Assembly: GCA_003529325.1 (NCBI GenBank)
Contig: DPVW01000027.1
Coordinates: forward strand, 1,751 to 14,581
Direction of reading: 5' to 3'
Length of the DNA: 12,831 bases
Source: Candidatus Latescibacterota bacterium
GTDB taxonomy: Bacteria; Latescibacterota; UBA2968; UBA8231
Part shown: positions 1 through 8,253 of the stretch, in pieces
Layout: the number at the start of each line of letters is the position of its first letter
How positions within the stretch are numbered: position 1 is the first letter of the stretch
Notes under the pieces: generated by a model
Told to the model about the DNA's origin: nothing
Seen by the model: the letters and a program-made list of their open reading frames with translations, nothing else
Database searches by the model: none
Position numbers and translations under genes: made by a program

Positions 1-1677
1 GTTAACGCCGGAGAGCCTGTTTCCCACGAAGATGCACCCTTCCTGGAAGCGAACGGCACGGACATTCTCGTCTATCGGTTCGAGGTGCCACCGGGGGCCG
101 AAGAGGTCCGCTTTCGCGCGCTCGCAGCGGGTGACTATGTCGTGGATGTCGCCAGCGCGCTGGGATGGATTGGCAACGACGTACAGTGGCGGGACTGGCA
201 CACGGTCAAGCGGGCGGGGAAAAACGTCCAGGACCAGAGCAACATGGGATGGATCTCGTTCCGCTACGGGTTCCCAACGGGAACCGTGCTCTACGGGATG
301 AATTTCGAGGCCAAACTGCTGGGCTTTGAAGCGTGGGGCGAACTGGCCCGCAACACCTCCTACTTCAGGTACCCATCCGAATCAGGGGAACGGCTCGCTA
401 CCGATAGTGATGCTTTCTTCCTCAACGTCTACCGCGATATGGGACGCTGGGACCTTGGGTTTGAGTACACGAACATCCCCTCTGATTTTTCCACGACGTT
501 CCAGGCGCTGATGCAGAACCCCCGGCAAAATGTAGTTGCCCCGTTCGAATTGGTAGACGACAACGACGACTGGGACGAATGGCCGGATCGCTGGGAACAG
601 GAACGGGACTTCGCCTCGCTGAATCTGACGCCGGCGCCCGGATCGGGATTGGGCTTTGGGGTCTTCCCCGGGTTGGATGTCGACAACGACGGGGTTCGTG
701 ACAACGTCTGGTACAACGGTGGGAACCGGATCCTCACCTATTATGATCAGCCCTTTGTCTTTGGCGATGATTTCAACAACAACGGGGTCGTCGACGGCTG
801 GGAAAATGACAACCGGGCGGACTATCCCGACGACCAGGACAATCGTGGCGGGCACGGCTTCGTCACCTTCCGACCCCGCGAGGACCAGGACAATTCCTGG
901 GTCCGTATCGGCCGATACGATATGCGCCAGCCTGGCGGTGGTGGCAGCGACCAAACAAGCTATGTGAAAGCAAACTATCTGGAGCAGTGGCCTGGACTGG
1001 GCCGGGTTCAGGCCGGCTACTACGGCAAGCGGGCCCGCGATAATATCCGCAACGATCTGTATCGCTTCGTCGGCGGGAGCTACGCCGTGCTACCAGATCG
1101 CCTGCTGTCACGCAACAGCCTGCAGCACACCCTGGTTGCTGGCGTGCATGTAAACACCGACGCCTTGCCCGGTCTGAACTTCTACAGCGATATCCTCGTG
1201 GAGGTCAACGACCAGCGCGAACTCCACGAGGCAGACTTTTACCAGGCAGATGGTCGGATCACGACGGTGGGGTATGTCGCCAGAGCAGACTACGCCTGGC
1301 ACCTGGGGGAGAATTTCACCTTCGGACCGATGTTCAAGGGGGTTGTCAATCGGACCCGGGCAGAGTTGTCCAGCCTGAAGGCCCACAGCTACACATTAAC
1401 CCCCATCTTCAGAGCCGACTACCGACTGGCGCCAAAGACCGTTTTGCGTGGTGGGATTCTTGGCTTGCCCTTCAGAGAGATGCACAGGGATCTGCTACGA
1501 CCGTTCCTCGACAGGGATTCCTGGTATTACATCTTCCTGCTGGAAAACCTCGGCAACTACCGGGGCATCGACGTGAGTACCAGCATTGGTTTCGAGAGGT
1601 ATTTCGACCGTCTGGTTTCTTCGCATCGCGTTTCGTCAGGCGCCGAGCGCTACTACATCCGTCTGCGCATAGGCTAA
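1..1677 (+). CDS. Large exported beta-rich surface protein, paralogue 1 (5' end outside window)
   Basis: The reading frame is open from base 1 to the TAA at 1675-1677, giving 558 visible residues. The GTG at 85 is not a likely start, because the upstream 28 codons read as part of the same domain; the true start lies outside the window. The visible part begins in a jelly-roll-like module (VRFRALAAGDYVVDV) matching VSFKAKVANDYRISL in the next gene and VSFDALIANDYKIEI in the one after. The motif NVQDQSNMGWISF follows, matching NVQDMSNLKRISF in paralogue 3. An Asp/Asn-rich cassette is encoded by 556-843, then comes a strand-rich C-terminus with alternating hydrophobic residues and aromatics (RADYRLAPKTVLRGG), as in outer-membrane barrels. 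By comparison with its neighbours, roughly 350-450 N-terminal residues are missing. The next gene starts 7 nt downstream, suggesting cotranscription. No named family is recognised with certainty; an outer-membrane or surface location is inferred. Confidence 0.85.
   Translation, partial: VNAGEPVSHEDAPFLEANGTDILVYRFEVPPGAEEVRFRALAAGDYVVDVASALGWIGNDVQWRDWHTVKRAGKNVQDQSNMGWISFRYGFPTGTVLYGMNFEAKLLGFEAWGELARNTSYFRYPSESGERLATDSDAFFLNVYRDMGRWDLGFEYTNIPSDFSTTFQALMQNPRQNVVAPFELVDDNDDWDEWPDRWEQERDFASLNLTPAPGSGLGFGVFPGLDVDNDGVRDNVWYNGGNRILTYYDQPFVFGDDFNNNGVVDGWENDNRADYPDDQDNRGGHGFVTFRPREDQDNSWVRIGRYDMRQPGGGGSDQTSYVKANYLEQWPGLGRVQAGYYGKRARDNIRNDLYRFVGGSYAVLPDRLLSRNSLQHTLVAGVHVNTDALPGLNFYSDILVEVNDQRELHEADFYQADGRITTVGYVARADYAWHLGENFTFGPMFKGVVNRTRAELSSLKAHSYTLTPIFRADYRLAPKTVLRGGILGLPFREMHRDLLRPFLDRDSWYYIFLLENLGNYRGIDVSTSIGFERYFDRLVSSHRVSSGAERYYIRLRIG
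556..843 (+). repeat. Asp/Asn-rich cassette, copy 1 (calcium-loop-like)
   Basis: This coding segment of paralogue 1 starts with DDNDDWDEWPD, then has GVFPGLDVDNDGVRD, a less conserved spacer, and GDDFNNNGVVDGWENDN. The DxDxDG spacing resembles calcium-binding loops of EF-hand, dockerin or thrombospondin type 3 proteins. It is the most divergent of the three copies: the segment that reads TNKNxNxxPDYLEPFL in the other two is replaced by an unrelated tract rich in Asn, Tyr and Gly. Calcium binding is inferred from the pattern only. Confidence 0.65.
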
Positions 1678-1684
1678 AGAGACT

Positions 1685-4516
1685 ATGAGCAAGTCTACCA
1701 GACTGCTGTATACGGTCGTGGCGGCCCTAACCCTCACCGGGGCCTCCGAGGTCTTCCCAACAGTGCGTGGGCAAGGGGTTTTCCTCTACCGGCCGGGCGA
1801 AGGCTACATCACGCACGCCCGCGAGCCCTACAAGCACTGGCCACGCTCTTATCTGGTGCGCCCTGAAGATCTGGTATACGACGAACTTGGCGACTTCGTC
1901 GTCGAGGGCATCGAGGTGTTCCGGCTGCGGGAGTCGCGCACGCTGGACCCCCAGCCAGGAAGTGTGATCGACAAGAGCCGCTACTTCAAGGACTATCTCA
2001 GCCGTCTGTCGGTGGCCTCCGATTCGTACGGAGATTTCCATACCACCCTCGCTGTGGGTGACCAGATCCGCACAAAGTTCACCTCGCTGACGCTGGACCT
2101 GGCGGCGATGAATGGCATCCGCTGGGATATGAGCACGTCGCGGTTCGAATTCACCATGATCAACTCGCGGATGGACTATCCGATCCGGGACGTCTCCGCC
2201 AACGACGACAACAAGCAGAACAACTTCAGTTCTATCGGCACGACGCCGCCCTCCTTCGCCACCTACCTGCTTGGCTCTCATCTGCAGACCCAGATCGGCG
2301 CTCTGAACCTCGGCGCTGTGTGGGTCAATCAGTATCGCATCAATAGCCTGCTGGGGCGGGGAGAGTGGGACATCCGAGGTGCCGTACCAGGCAACACGCA
2401 GGCGATCGACTATCTGGTGGTGAAGTTCGCCGATGGATCGATCGACGACGGCAGCGGGCCGCGGGTCTACGACCTGCAGGTATACGTGAACGGCCAATTG
2501 CGTCCCGAATTGAAGGTGCATAACAATGCGGTGTCGGCGGCGGGGCTGGACGATACGCAACGAATCGTTGTCACGCGGCACCACAACGAGCGTATCAATC
2601 CTGCCTTTCCCAACGGTGACAAGGAATTCCCACGAGAGCTCGGCCGGGAGATTCCGCCCTACGTCGATTTCATAAGTGGCGCCTTGCCAGAGGAGTTTCC
2701 CGGAGATCGCGGCTACGTGGAAGCGCACGGCAAGGAGTATCTGTTGTTCTGGGTGCCCCTGGGCACGGAGGACATCGATGATGTCTCCTTCAAGGCCAAG
2801 GTTGCCAACGATTACAGGATCAGCCTGTCCGAGGTCTATGCCAACGATCCCACCCGCTCGAGGATCAGTCGCAGTCCACGAGATCGGAACCGGGCGTTGT
2901 ACTTCCAGGATGTCGCCTTTGCGGCAGGCAACGTTCGGGACCTCTCCAACCTGAAGGTTGTGGAGTTCCGCTACGGTCGGCAGACGGCGCGGATGCTCGC
3001 CGGTGTGCACGCCGACCTGCAGGTAGAGAACCTATCGGTGCGCGCGGAGTACGATGTCAGTGCCGATTTCCGACGTTTCCCCGTCGCTGCAGGGAAGCGT
3101 TCCTCACGCACGGGAGAGGCCTACTTTGTCAACGCTACTCTGCGTCAGGGGCCGATGGAGTTTGGCGGTGAACTGTTTCACATGGGCCCGAACTACGGCA
3201 CATCCCTGAACGTGCAGGACCCGTCGTACCAGAGCTTCGTCACCTTGCCCTTCTCACCGTTAGACAGCGAGGTCGACGGTGGCCTGAAAGGGATTGACGG
3301 ATTCAATCAGAGCGCGCTCAATGGCACGCTGGTCTTCGACACTGTCGAGGACAACGACGACAAGGACCGGTTCGCGGACCAGCACTACATCCGTTCTCGA
3401 AGAGACATCGATGGGATCTTCCCCGGCTTGGACCTGGACCAGGATGGCCGGCCGGAGACCAACAAGAACAACAATGGCATTCCAGATTACCTGGAGCCCT
3501 TCCTGCTGTTCAGCGTCAACCCGGAGGAGTATGACTACGGTGATGACCTGAACAACAATGGCGTCATCGACATTCGAGAAAACGATCCCGACTCGGATTA
3601 TCCCTATGACCTGGATCTGGAGGGACGGCATCTGTTTGGGTCGTACCATCCGTGGGAAGGGATGACACTGACGGCGGGACAGTACAAAACCGAACAGATC
3701 GCGGCGGGGGGGCGTAACGAAGTCCTCTATGGCAAGGCAGTCTACGACCATCATCTGCCATTCTGGGGCAGGTTCGTCCTGGTCGACTTCGCCAAGAAGG
3801 TTGAGGACGACATTCGCGACAACGTCTTCCTTTTTCCGCGCAATGCCACCTTTGAACTTCAAGAAGACGTAGGCGGCCGCTTTTCCGGGTCGGGCTTTGA
3901 CGTGGCGTTGATCGAAGATCCGCTGCAGATGCGGGATAGTTTCGTTAACACGGCGTATGCGTCGCTCGACTTCACGGGACTCAAGCCGATTGATGTCCAC
4001 CTCAACAGCAAGTACGACTTCAATCACCAGTACGGCGAACAGGGCAAGCGGGCCAATCGCATCATCCGGTCTACCTCCGTGCTCAAGGCACAGTATCCAC
4101 GTGCTTTGACTGGCCGCTTCCGCGGTGTCAAGATCACGCCGCAGATGAAGGTGATGTCACAGAAGCTGACGGATGGGCGGTTCCCGGTCCCGGTGCTGCA
4201 CGAATTCTTCTTCTATCCCATTCTCCGCCTCGACTGGAAACTGACGCCGCTGACCAGTATCCGGCTGGGTGCGCAAGGGTTCTCATTCTTGCGGAGTCGG
4301 TCCTTGGATTTGGTTAATCCGAGCCGCGATTCCTCGGGGGAGGATTACGTGGCGATTCTAGCCAATACGTTCACCTATCAGGGGTACGAGGTGAACTTCA
4401 ACGTGGGCTACCAGATCCAGAAGCGGGAGTTCGATTCCGCTAGGCGTGCCCCCTCGAATGTGAACACCTCCATCTTCTTCTTCCGGGCCCTTGTGGGGCT
4501 GCGTCCGGTGATATGA
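1685..4516 (+). CDS. Large exported beta-rich surface protein, paralogue 2 (943 aa)
   Basis: ATG at 1685 is preceded by a weak AGAG at 1678-1681, and the first ~20 residues form a signal peptide (short basic start, then YTVVAALTLTGA). An N-terminal region (about 95-170: YFKDYLSRLSV, then FTSLTLDLAAM) matches YFEDVLTVSEH and FTPLTLKVNAF in paralogue 3. Near residues 245-275, VVKFADGS and VYVNGQLRPEL match the same block there. A jelly-roll-like module (about 350-450) carries VSFKAKVANDYRISL and NVRDLSNLKVVEF. GELFHMGPNYGT (about 495-506) precedes the acidic cassette (about 555-647). The last 300 residues are rich in amphipathic strands with aromatics, including LTPLTSIRLGAQG, as expected of an outer-membrane barrel. 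The protein ends in Ile, not the usual terminal aromatic. The stop overlaps the next start (ATGA at 4513-4516), indicating translational coupling. Role unknown; an outer-membrane structural, secretion or receptor role is inferred. Confidence 0.9.
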   Translation: MSKSTRLLYTVVAALTLTGASEVFPTVRGQGVFLYRPGEGYITHAREPYKHWPRSYLVRPEDLVYDELGDFVVEGIEVFRLRESRTLDPQPGSVIDKSRYFKDYLSRLSVASDSYGDFHTTLAVGDQIRTKFTSLTLDLAAMNGIRWDMSTSRFEFTMINSRMDYPIRDVSANDDNKQNNFSSIGTTPPSFATYLLGSHLQTQIGALNLGAVWVNQYRINSLLGRGEWDIRGAVPGNTQAIDYLVVKFADGSIDDGSGPRVYDLQVYVNGQLRPELKVHNNAVSAAGLDDTQRIVVTRHHNERINPAFPNGDKEFPRELGREIPPYVDFISGALPEEFPGDRGYVEAHGKEYLLFWVPLGTEDIDDVSFKAKVANDYRISLSEVYANDPTRSRISRSPRDRNRALYFQDVAFAAGNVRDLSNLKVVEFRYGRQTARMLAGVHADLQVENLSVRAEYDVSADFRRFPVAAGKRSSRTGEAYFVNATLRQGPMEFGGELFHMGPNYGTSLNVQDPSYQSFVTLPFSPLDSEVDGGLKGIDGFNQSALNGTLVFDTVEDNDDKDRFADQHYIRSRRDIDGIFPGLDLDQDGRPETNKNNNGIPDYLEPFLLFSVNPEEYDYGDDLNNNGVIDIRENDPDSDYPYDLDLEGRHLFGSYHPWEGMTLTAGQYKTEQIAAGGRNEVLYGKAVYDHHLPFWGRFVLVDFAKKVEDDIRDNVFLFPRNATFELQEDVGGRFSGSGFDVALIEDPLQMRDSFVNTAYASLDFTGLKPIDVHLNSKYDFNHQYGEQGKRANRIIRSTSVLKAQYPRALTGRFRGVKITPQMKVMSQKLTDGRFPVPVLHEFFFYPILRLDWKLTPLTSIRLGAQGFSFLRSRSLDLVNPSRDSSGEDYVAILANTFTYQGYEVNFNVGYQIQKREFDSARRAPSNVNTSIFFFRALVGLRPVI
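3347..3625 (+). repeat. Asp/Asn-rich cassette, copy 2 (calcium-loop-like)
   Basis: This segment encodes residues about 555-647 of paralogue 2. It contains EDNDDKDRFAD, GIFPGLDLDQDGRPE, TNKNNNGIPDYLEPFL, DDLNNNGVIDIREND and DYPYDLDLEG. The order and spacing match the copy in paralogue 3 closely, more so than the rest of the proteins. Several DxDxDG or DxNxNG loops suggest two or more bound calcium ions; this is inferred from pattern. Confidence 0.7.
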
Positions 4517-7500
4517 CGAGCTACTTGCTAAGGCTCCGCGAGCAAAGCTGGGTACCAGCGGTGGTGGTACTCTGTCTGGCACTCTGGGTCGCGGTCAGCG
4601 ACGCACAGGAGAGCGTGAGTTGGGGGCCACGAACCGGGGTCGATATCCCGGAGGTTGCCCGGGTGCAACCGGATCAGATGTTTCTCCGGCGGCCATGGCA
4701 GCCGTACAGGAATTTTGCTCACGCCGAGGACATGTACACGAACTATCCCACGATCCTGTCTCCGTACCGTGATCCCAAGCAGTATTACTACGGCCCATTG
4801 GGAAATCGTCTCGCCTATGGCATCCGTGGCTACGATTGGGTCGAAACGAAGGGCCTCGGGCGGCAGGCACGAGGCGGGTCATCGCAGGGAATTACCGGTG
4901 ATCTATACAACTACCCAGGGCGTGAGCAAACGACCTACCGGCGCTACTTCGAGGATGTTCTGACGGTCTCGGAGCACACCAACCGCTGGTCGGGGGGGCT
5001 CACGATCGCGCAGGAAATGCGCGGACGCTTCACGCCCCTGACGCTGAAGGTGAATGCTTTTCCAGGCTTCCGTCTGGATGTCGCCACAGAACAGAGTGAC
5101 TTCTCGGCGCTGTTCATGACGCACCGTACTTACCGCATGGGGGCGTTCCATCTGGACCGGCGGGTGGGTCTGTTGGATTTCGGTTTGACCTACGTGAACG
5201 CCCACGAAAGTTTCAACGACCAGTATGGGAACGCCCTCTCCCGCGATGGCGTGCTGCGTCACAATCAGCCCTTTCCCGAGATTATCGCTGTTAAGATCTC
5301 GGACGATTCGCCGGGAGACAACCGGGGTGGCCCGCACATCGTCGAGGTCAACATCCGCATCAACGGGATTCTGCGGCCAGATATTGTCCCGGATGTGATC
5401 GAGCAGATCGACGGGGTCACGCAGTCCTCCGTCGGCAAATTCGGCACGCAGGGCCTGGTGCGAAATGCCTATGCTGAGCTGTCCGCGGCATTCACTTCAT
5501 CGGTGCCGACGCAGGCCTCGTACCTGCAGCACCGGATCAACGAAGCGCCGTTATATATGGATTACCTGTTCTTCCGGGACCTGCGGCTGAACGACCCGGC
5601 GGATCCGCAGCGTAACTTTACCAATTACGTGTGGCGCGGGGTGGAATTTCCGATTGAAGAAGCGTGGGAACTAGCGGTCAATCTGGAACCGGATGCGTCC
5701 ACGAGTCGCAATTACTACAAGGACAATGTCGACGAAATTCTGGGGCAGCGGTTTACCGAAGAGGAAGTCCTGGCAATCCTGATTCGCAACAACGCGCTGA
5801 ATAACACCTTCCGGCCTCTCGAGCAATCCTTTCGCTGGCGTAGTGATGAAACCGGTCCGATCGATGTTTCCGGAGAGGATTTTGTCGTCTACTATTTCAA
5901 CCTGGCTGGCGAGGGTTTCATCCAGTCTGTCTCCTTTGATGCCTTGATCGCCAACGACTACAAGATCGAGATCGGTACCGTCGCCCGGAACAGAAGGGTC
6001 AACCTGGGTGATCCGCTGGCGCCCCTCGACAGCCCGTACACGTCCCGTTATGGACAACCCACTTTATATCGGGTCGTCGAGCGCGCGCCGGGCAATGTTC
6101 AGGACATGTCCAACCTGAAGCGCATCTCCTTTGATGTCGGTACGGAAACTGGCATGGAGATCATGGGGGCAGACTTCAGTACCAATATTCTCGGCCTGAA
6201 AGTCGATGGAGAGTACGCACGAAGCATCCATCACCTGCGCTATCCCGACGGGGTGCCCGGCCCAGATCCCACGACGCCGATCCGTGCTGGTGAACGGTTT
6301 GACACCGACGGGGAGGCATACTACCTCGTCGTGAGCAAGGAGCACGAGCGCTTTGACTGGGGCGCTGAATACTTCCACATGGGACCTGAGTACAACACGG
6401 AACTGCTCGTACTCGGGACGCCGGCGGTGCCTCACTTCAACAGCACCGTGCGCCTTATGATGGTTGACGACAACGACGATAACGACCGGTTCCCTGACTC
6501 GTGGTTCCAGCAGTACATCGCCGGGTTCGTCAACGAAGGAGTGGATGCTGACGGCGTGTTCCCCGGCAAGGATCTGGATGGGGATGGTCGCCCGGATACC
6601 AACAAGAACGGCAACGCTTTGCCCGACTACCTAGAGCCGTTCCTGATGTACAGCGTGGAGTCCGATGACTACGTCTACGACCTCGACCTGAACAACAACG
6701 ATCGGCCGGACGGCCGCGAGGATGACCCCGACCCCGACTACCCGTACCCGGAAGATCTGGAAGGGTACCACGTAATTGGCACCTACCATCTGCGCGACGA
6801 CCTCGCCCTGACCCTGGGGCGCCTCGACGCCAATCAGCAGGCCGGCGCTGGCGAAAACCTGATGAACTATGGCCGCATGAACTGGACAGTTAGGCGTCCA
6901 AGCATTGGCCAACTCCACGTGCAGAACACCGTGAAGCGTGTTTGGGACTCCGTGCCGGATCGTGTGCTGGTTTCTTCAGACTTCACCCGGGGACCTTTCG
7001 GCAAGGTGCACCTTGCCGGGTTCGGCTACCAGCAGCAATTCGATCTGAACCTGATCGAAGACAATCTGAACTACCGCAACAGTTGGGTGAACCGATTTTA
7101 CGTGCAGGTCGACCTGAGTCCGGTGCGGGGACTGAATATGTCCCACAATTTCCGCTATGAACGGAACCGCCAGCAGCGTGGCTTTCTGGACGATGGCACC
7201 TATCAGCGTCGCAACGAGATCCGCTCGATGAGTTCAGTCCATCGTATTGACTACAAATACCGCCCGGCGCGGAGCAAGTGGGAGGTGGCGCCAGCACTGA
7301 AGCTGCTGTTCCTCAAGCGCACCCAGGATATTGTCGACATCCCGCTGGCCCACGAGCGGACGGTGATTCCCATCATCAAAGCCAGCTATCATGTGACGCC
7401 GCGAACGACTTTCCGTGTTGGCGCCCAGGGCCTGCCCGGATGGAAGTATCGCGTCAAGGACAGCGGCAACGGGTGGAACAGTTTCAAGCAGGATGTCTTT

Positions 7501-7665
7501 GTGATGATGATGACGAATCGTTCTGACTATTTTGGCTACGAGATCGTGACCAACGCGGGGGTCACCCTCGATCGCCGGGAATACGACAATCCATTTCGAG
7601 GCGCGGACGACACCGACGTGCTGTCCACCTTCCTGCAAATCGTGGCAGGGGCACCCCAGTTTTGA
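4513..7665 (+). CDS. Large exported beta-rich surface protein, paralogue 3 (1050 aa)
   Basis: ATG at 4513 overlaps the stop of paralogue 2 by 4 nt, supporting this start and coupled translation. Residues 1-31 form a signal peptide (basic start, hydrophobic VPAVVVLCLALWVAV, likely cleavage at SDA|QE). The N-terminal region (about 140-300) aligns with paralogue 2, including YFEDVL, FTPLTLKV and INGILRPDI. About 300-465 is a longer, partly helical stretch with little match in paralogue 2. The jelly-roll-like module follows (VSFDALIANDYKIEI, then NVQDMSNLKRISF), then AEYFHMGPEYNT, the acidic cassette (about 652-751) and a strand-rich C-terminus with TPRTTFRVGAQG. The last residue is Phe, fitting the C-terminal signal recognised by the BAM complex in outer-membrane proteins. 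No named family is assigned; a distant link to SprA-like translocon proteins is possible but unproven from the sequence. Confidence 0.92.
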   Translation: MTSYLLRLREQSWVPAVVVLCLALWVAVSDAQESVSWGPRTGVDIPEVARVQPDQMFLRRPWQPYRNFAHAEDMYTNYPTILSPYRDPKQYYYGPLGNRLAYGIRGYDWVETKGLGRQARGGSSQGITGDLYNYPGREQTTYRRYFEDVLTVSEHTNRWSGGLTIAQEMRGRFTPLTLKVNAFPGFRLDVATEQSDFSALFMTHRTYRMGAFHLDRRVGLLDFGLTYVNAHESFNDQYGNALSRDGVLRHNQPFPEIIAVKISDDSPGDNRGGPHIVEVNIRINGILRPDIVPDVIEQIDGVTQSSVGKFGTQGLVRNAYAELSAAFTSSVPTQASYLQHRINEAPLYMDYLFFRDLRLNDPADPQRNFTNYVWRGVEFPIEEAWELAVNLEPDASTSRNYYKDNVDEILGQRFTEEEVLAILIRNNALNNTFRPLEQSFRWRSDETGPIDVSGEDFVVYYFNLAGEGFIQSVSFDALIANDYKIEIGTVARNRRVNLGDPLAPLDSPYTSRYGQPTLYRVVERAPGNVQDMSNLKRISFDVGTETGMEIMGADFSTNILGLKVDGEYARSIHHLRYPDGVPGPDPTTPIRAGERFDTDGEAYYLVVSKEHERFDWGAEYFHMGPEYNTELLVLGTPAVPHFNSTVRLMMVDDNDDNDRFPDSWFQQYIAGFVNEGVDADGVFPGKDLDGDGRPDTNKNGNALPDYLEPFLMYSVESDDYVYDLDLNNNDRPDGREDDPDPDYPYPEDLEGYHVIGTYHLRDDLALTLGRLDANQQAGAGENLMNYGRMNWTVRRPSIGQLHVQNTVKRVWDSVPDRVLVSSDFTRGPFGKVHLAGFGYQQQFDLNLIEDNLNYRNSWVNRFYVQVDLSPVRGLNMSHNFRYERNRQQRGFLDDGTYQRRNEIRSMSSVHRIDYKYRPARSKWEVAPALKLLFLKRTQDIVDIPLAHERTVIPIIKASYHVTPRTTFRVGAQGLPGWKYRVKDSGNGWNSFKQDVFVMMMTNRSDYFGYEIVTNAGVTLDRREYDNPFRGADDTDVLSTFLQIVAGAPQF
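6466..6765 (+). repeat. Asp/Asn-rich cassette, copy 3 (calcium-loop-like)
   Basis: This segment encodes residues about 652-751 of paralogue 3, with DDNDDNDRFPDSW, GVFPGKDLDGDGRPD, TNKNGNALPDYLEPFL, DLDLNNNDRPDGREDD and DYPYPEDLEG. It is the most regular copy. Its position, between the jelly-roll-like part and the C-terminal strands, is the same in all three paralogues. Calcium binding is inferred from Asp/Asn spacing only. Confidence 0.7.
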
Positions 7666-7693
7666 GATTGCTCTGCGAGAAAGTTGAGTCGTG

Positions 7694-8236
7694 ATGAGAA
7701 ACCTTGTATTGGTGCTCACAATGATCGGCATCGTTACCCCCTGCACAGTCCGTGCCGACGAGGACGCCTTTGCCACCCGGAAGATCGGTTCTCGGAGAGC
7801 GGCGACGTTCCTCTCCGCGGTGTTTCCGGGATTGGGTCAACTGTCCACCGGCCGGCGGATTGCCGGGACGATCCTGGTCGTTTCTGAGCTAGGGGCTCTG
7901 GCGACGACGCTGACGGCGAACGAGAACTACAAGACCCGCCTCGATAACTTCGACCGGCTGAAAGCGGAGTATGAAGAGATGGCAGCGGGCAACAGTGAGC
8001 ACGATCTGGCACAACAGAGATGGCAGGAACTGACGAAGGAGGCCGATGACCTCGACAATCTGCATCGGATTCGTCGGGTTTTCGGCGGGGTGGCTTTGGG
8101 GGTGTATGTCTACAGTTTGGTGGATATCCTGCGTTCCGACCAACCGGCGTCCACCACTGCAATAACTTGGAACCTGAGGGCTGTACCAGGGGTGAGAGAC
8201 GCCCCAACTCGACTGATGATCGCGGGTAGATTTTGA
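7694..8236 (+). CDS. DUF5683-like membrane protein with signal peptide
   Basis: This encodes 180 residues. ATG at 7694 is chosen over GTG at 7691 because the only purine-rich site, GAG at 7686-7688, lies 5 nt before the ATG and 2 nt before the GTG. Residues 1-21 look like a signal peptide ending VRA|DE. Next comes RRAATFLSAVFPGLGQLSTGR, followed by a hydrophobic segment (GTILVVSELGALATTL). The 'AxxLSxxxPGLGQxxxG' pattern is characteristic of DUF5683 and related small membrane proteins. A charged, probably coiled-coil helix (about residues 75-125, rich in Glu, Asp, Lys and Arg) leads to a second hydrophobic segment (VFGGVALGVYVYSLVDIL). No biochemical function is known for the family. It sits 28 nt after paralogue 3 and its stop abuts the lipoprotein gene, so it likely assists the envelope proteins encoded around it. 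Confidence 0.8.
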   Translation: MRNLVLVLTMIGIVTPCTVRADEDAFATRKIGSRRAATFLSAVFPGLGQLSTGRRIAGTILVVSELGALATTLTANENYKTRLDNFDRLKAEYEEMAAGNSEHDLAQQRWQELTKEADDLDNLHRIRRVFGGVALGVYVYSLVDILRSDQPASTTAITWNLRAVPGVRDAPTRLMIAGRF

Positions 8237-8244
8237 CCCTTGTC

Positions 8245-8249
8245 GGAGG
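8245..8249 (+). promoter_or_regulatory. Ribosome binding site for the lipoprotein gene
   Basis: GGAGG lies 4 nt upstream of ATG 8254. It favours that start over the TTG at 8233, which would overlap the previous gene and place seven extra residues before the signal peptide. Confidence 0.6.
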
Positions 8250-8253
8250 CGTG

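Noticed and set aside
85..87. GTG as the start of the first gene
   Set aside because: The frame is open to base 1 and the upstream residues continue the same domain found in the neighbouring paralogues.
1727..3010. A 427-codon open frame on the - strand inside paralogue 2
   Set aside because: It lies wholly within a gene whose + strand product has a signal peptide and matches its paralogue. The antisense product is rich in Val, Arg and His with no domain pattern.
3260..4027. A 255-codon - strand frame and a similar one at 382-954, both opposite the acidic cassettes
   Set aside because: Their Val/Ile-rich products are the reverse complement of GAC/AAC-rich codons, so their similarity follows from the cassette on the + strand.
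8233..8235. TTG as the start of the lipoprotein gene
   Set aside because: ATG 8254 has a GGAGG site and gives a normal lipoprotein signal length.
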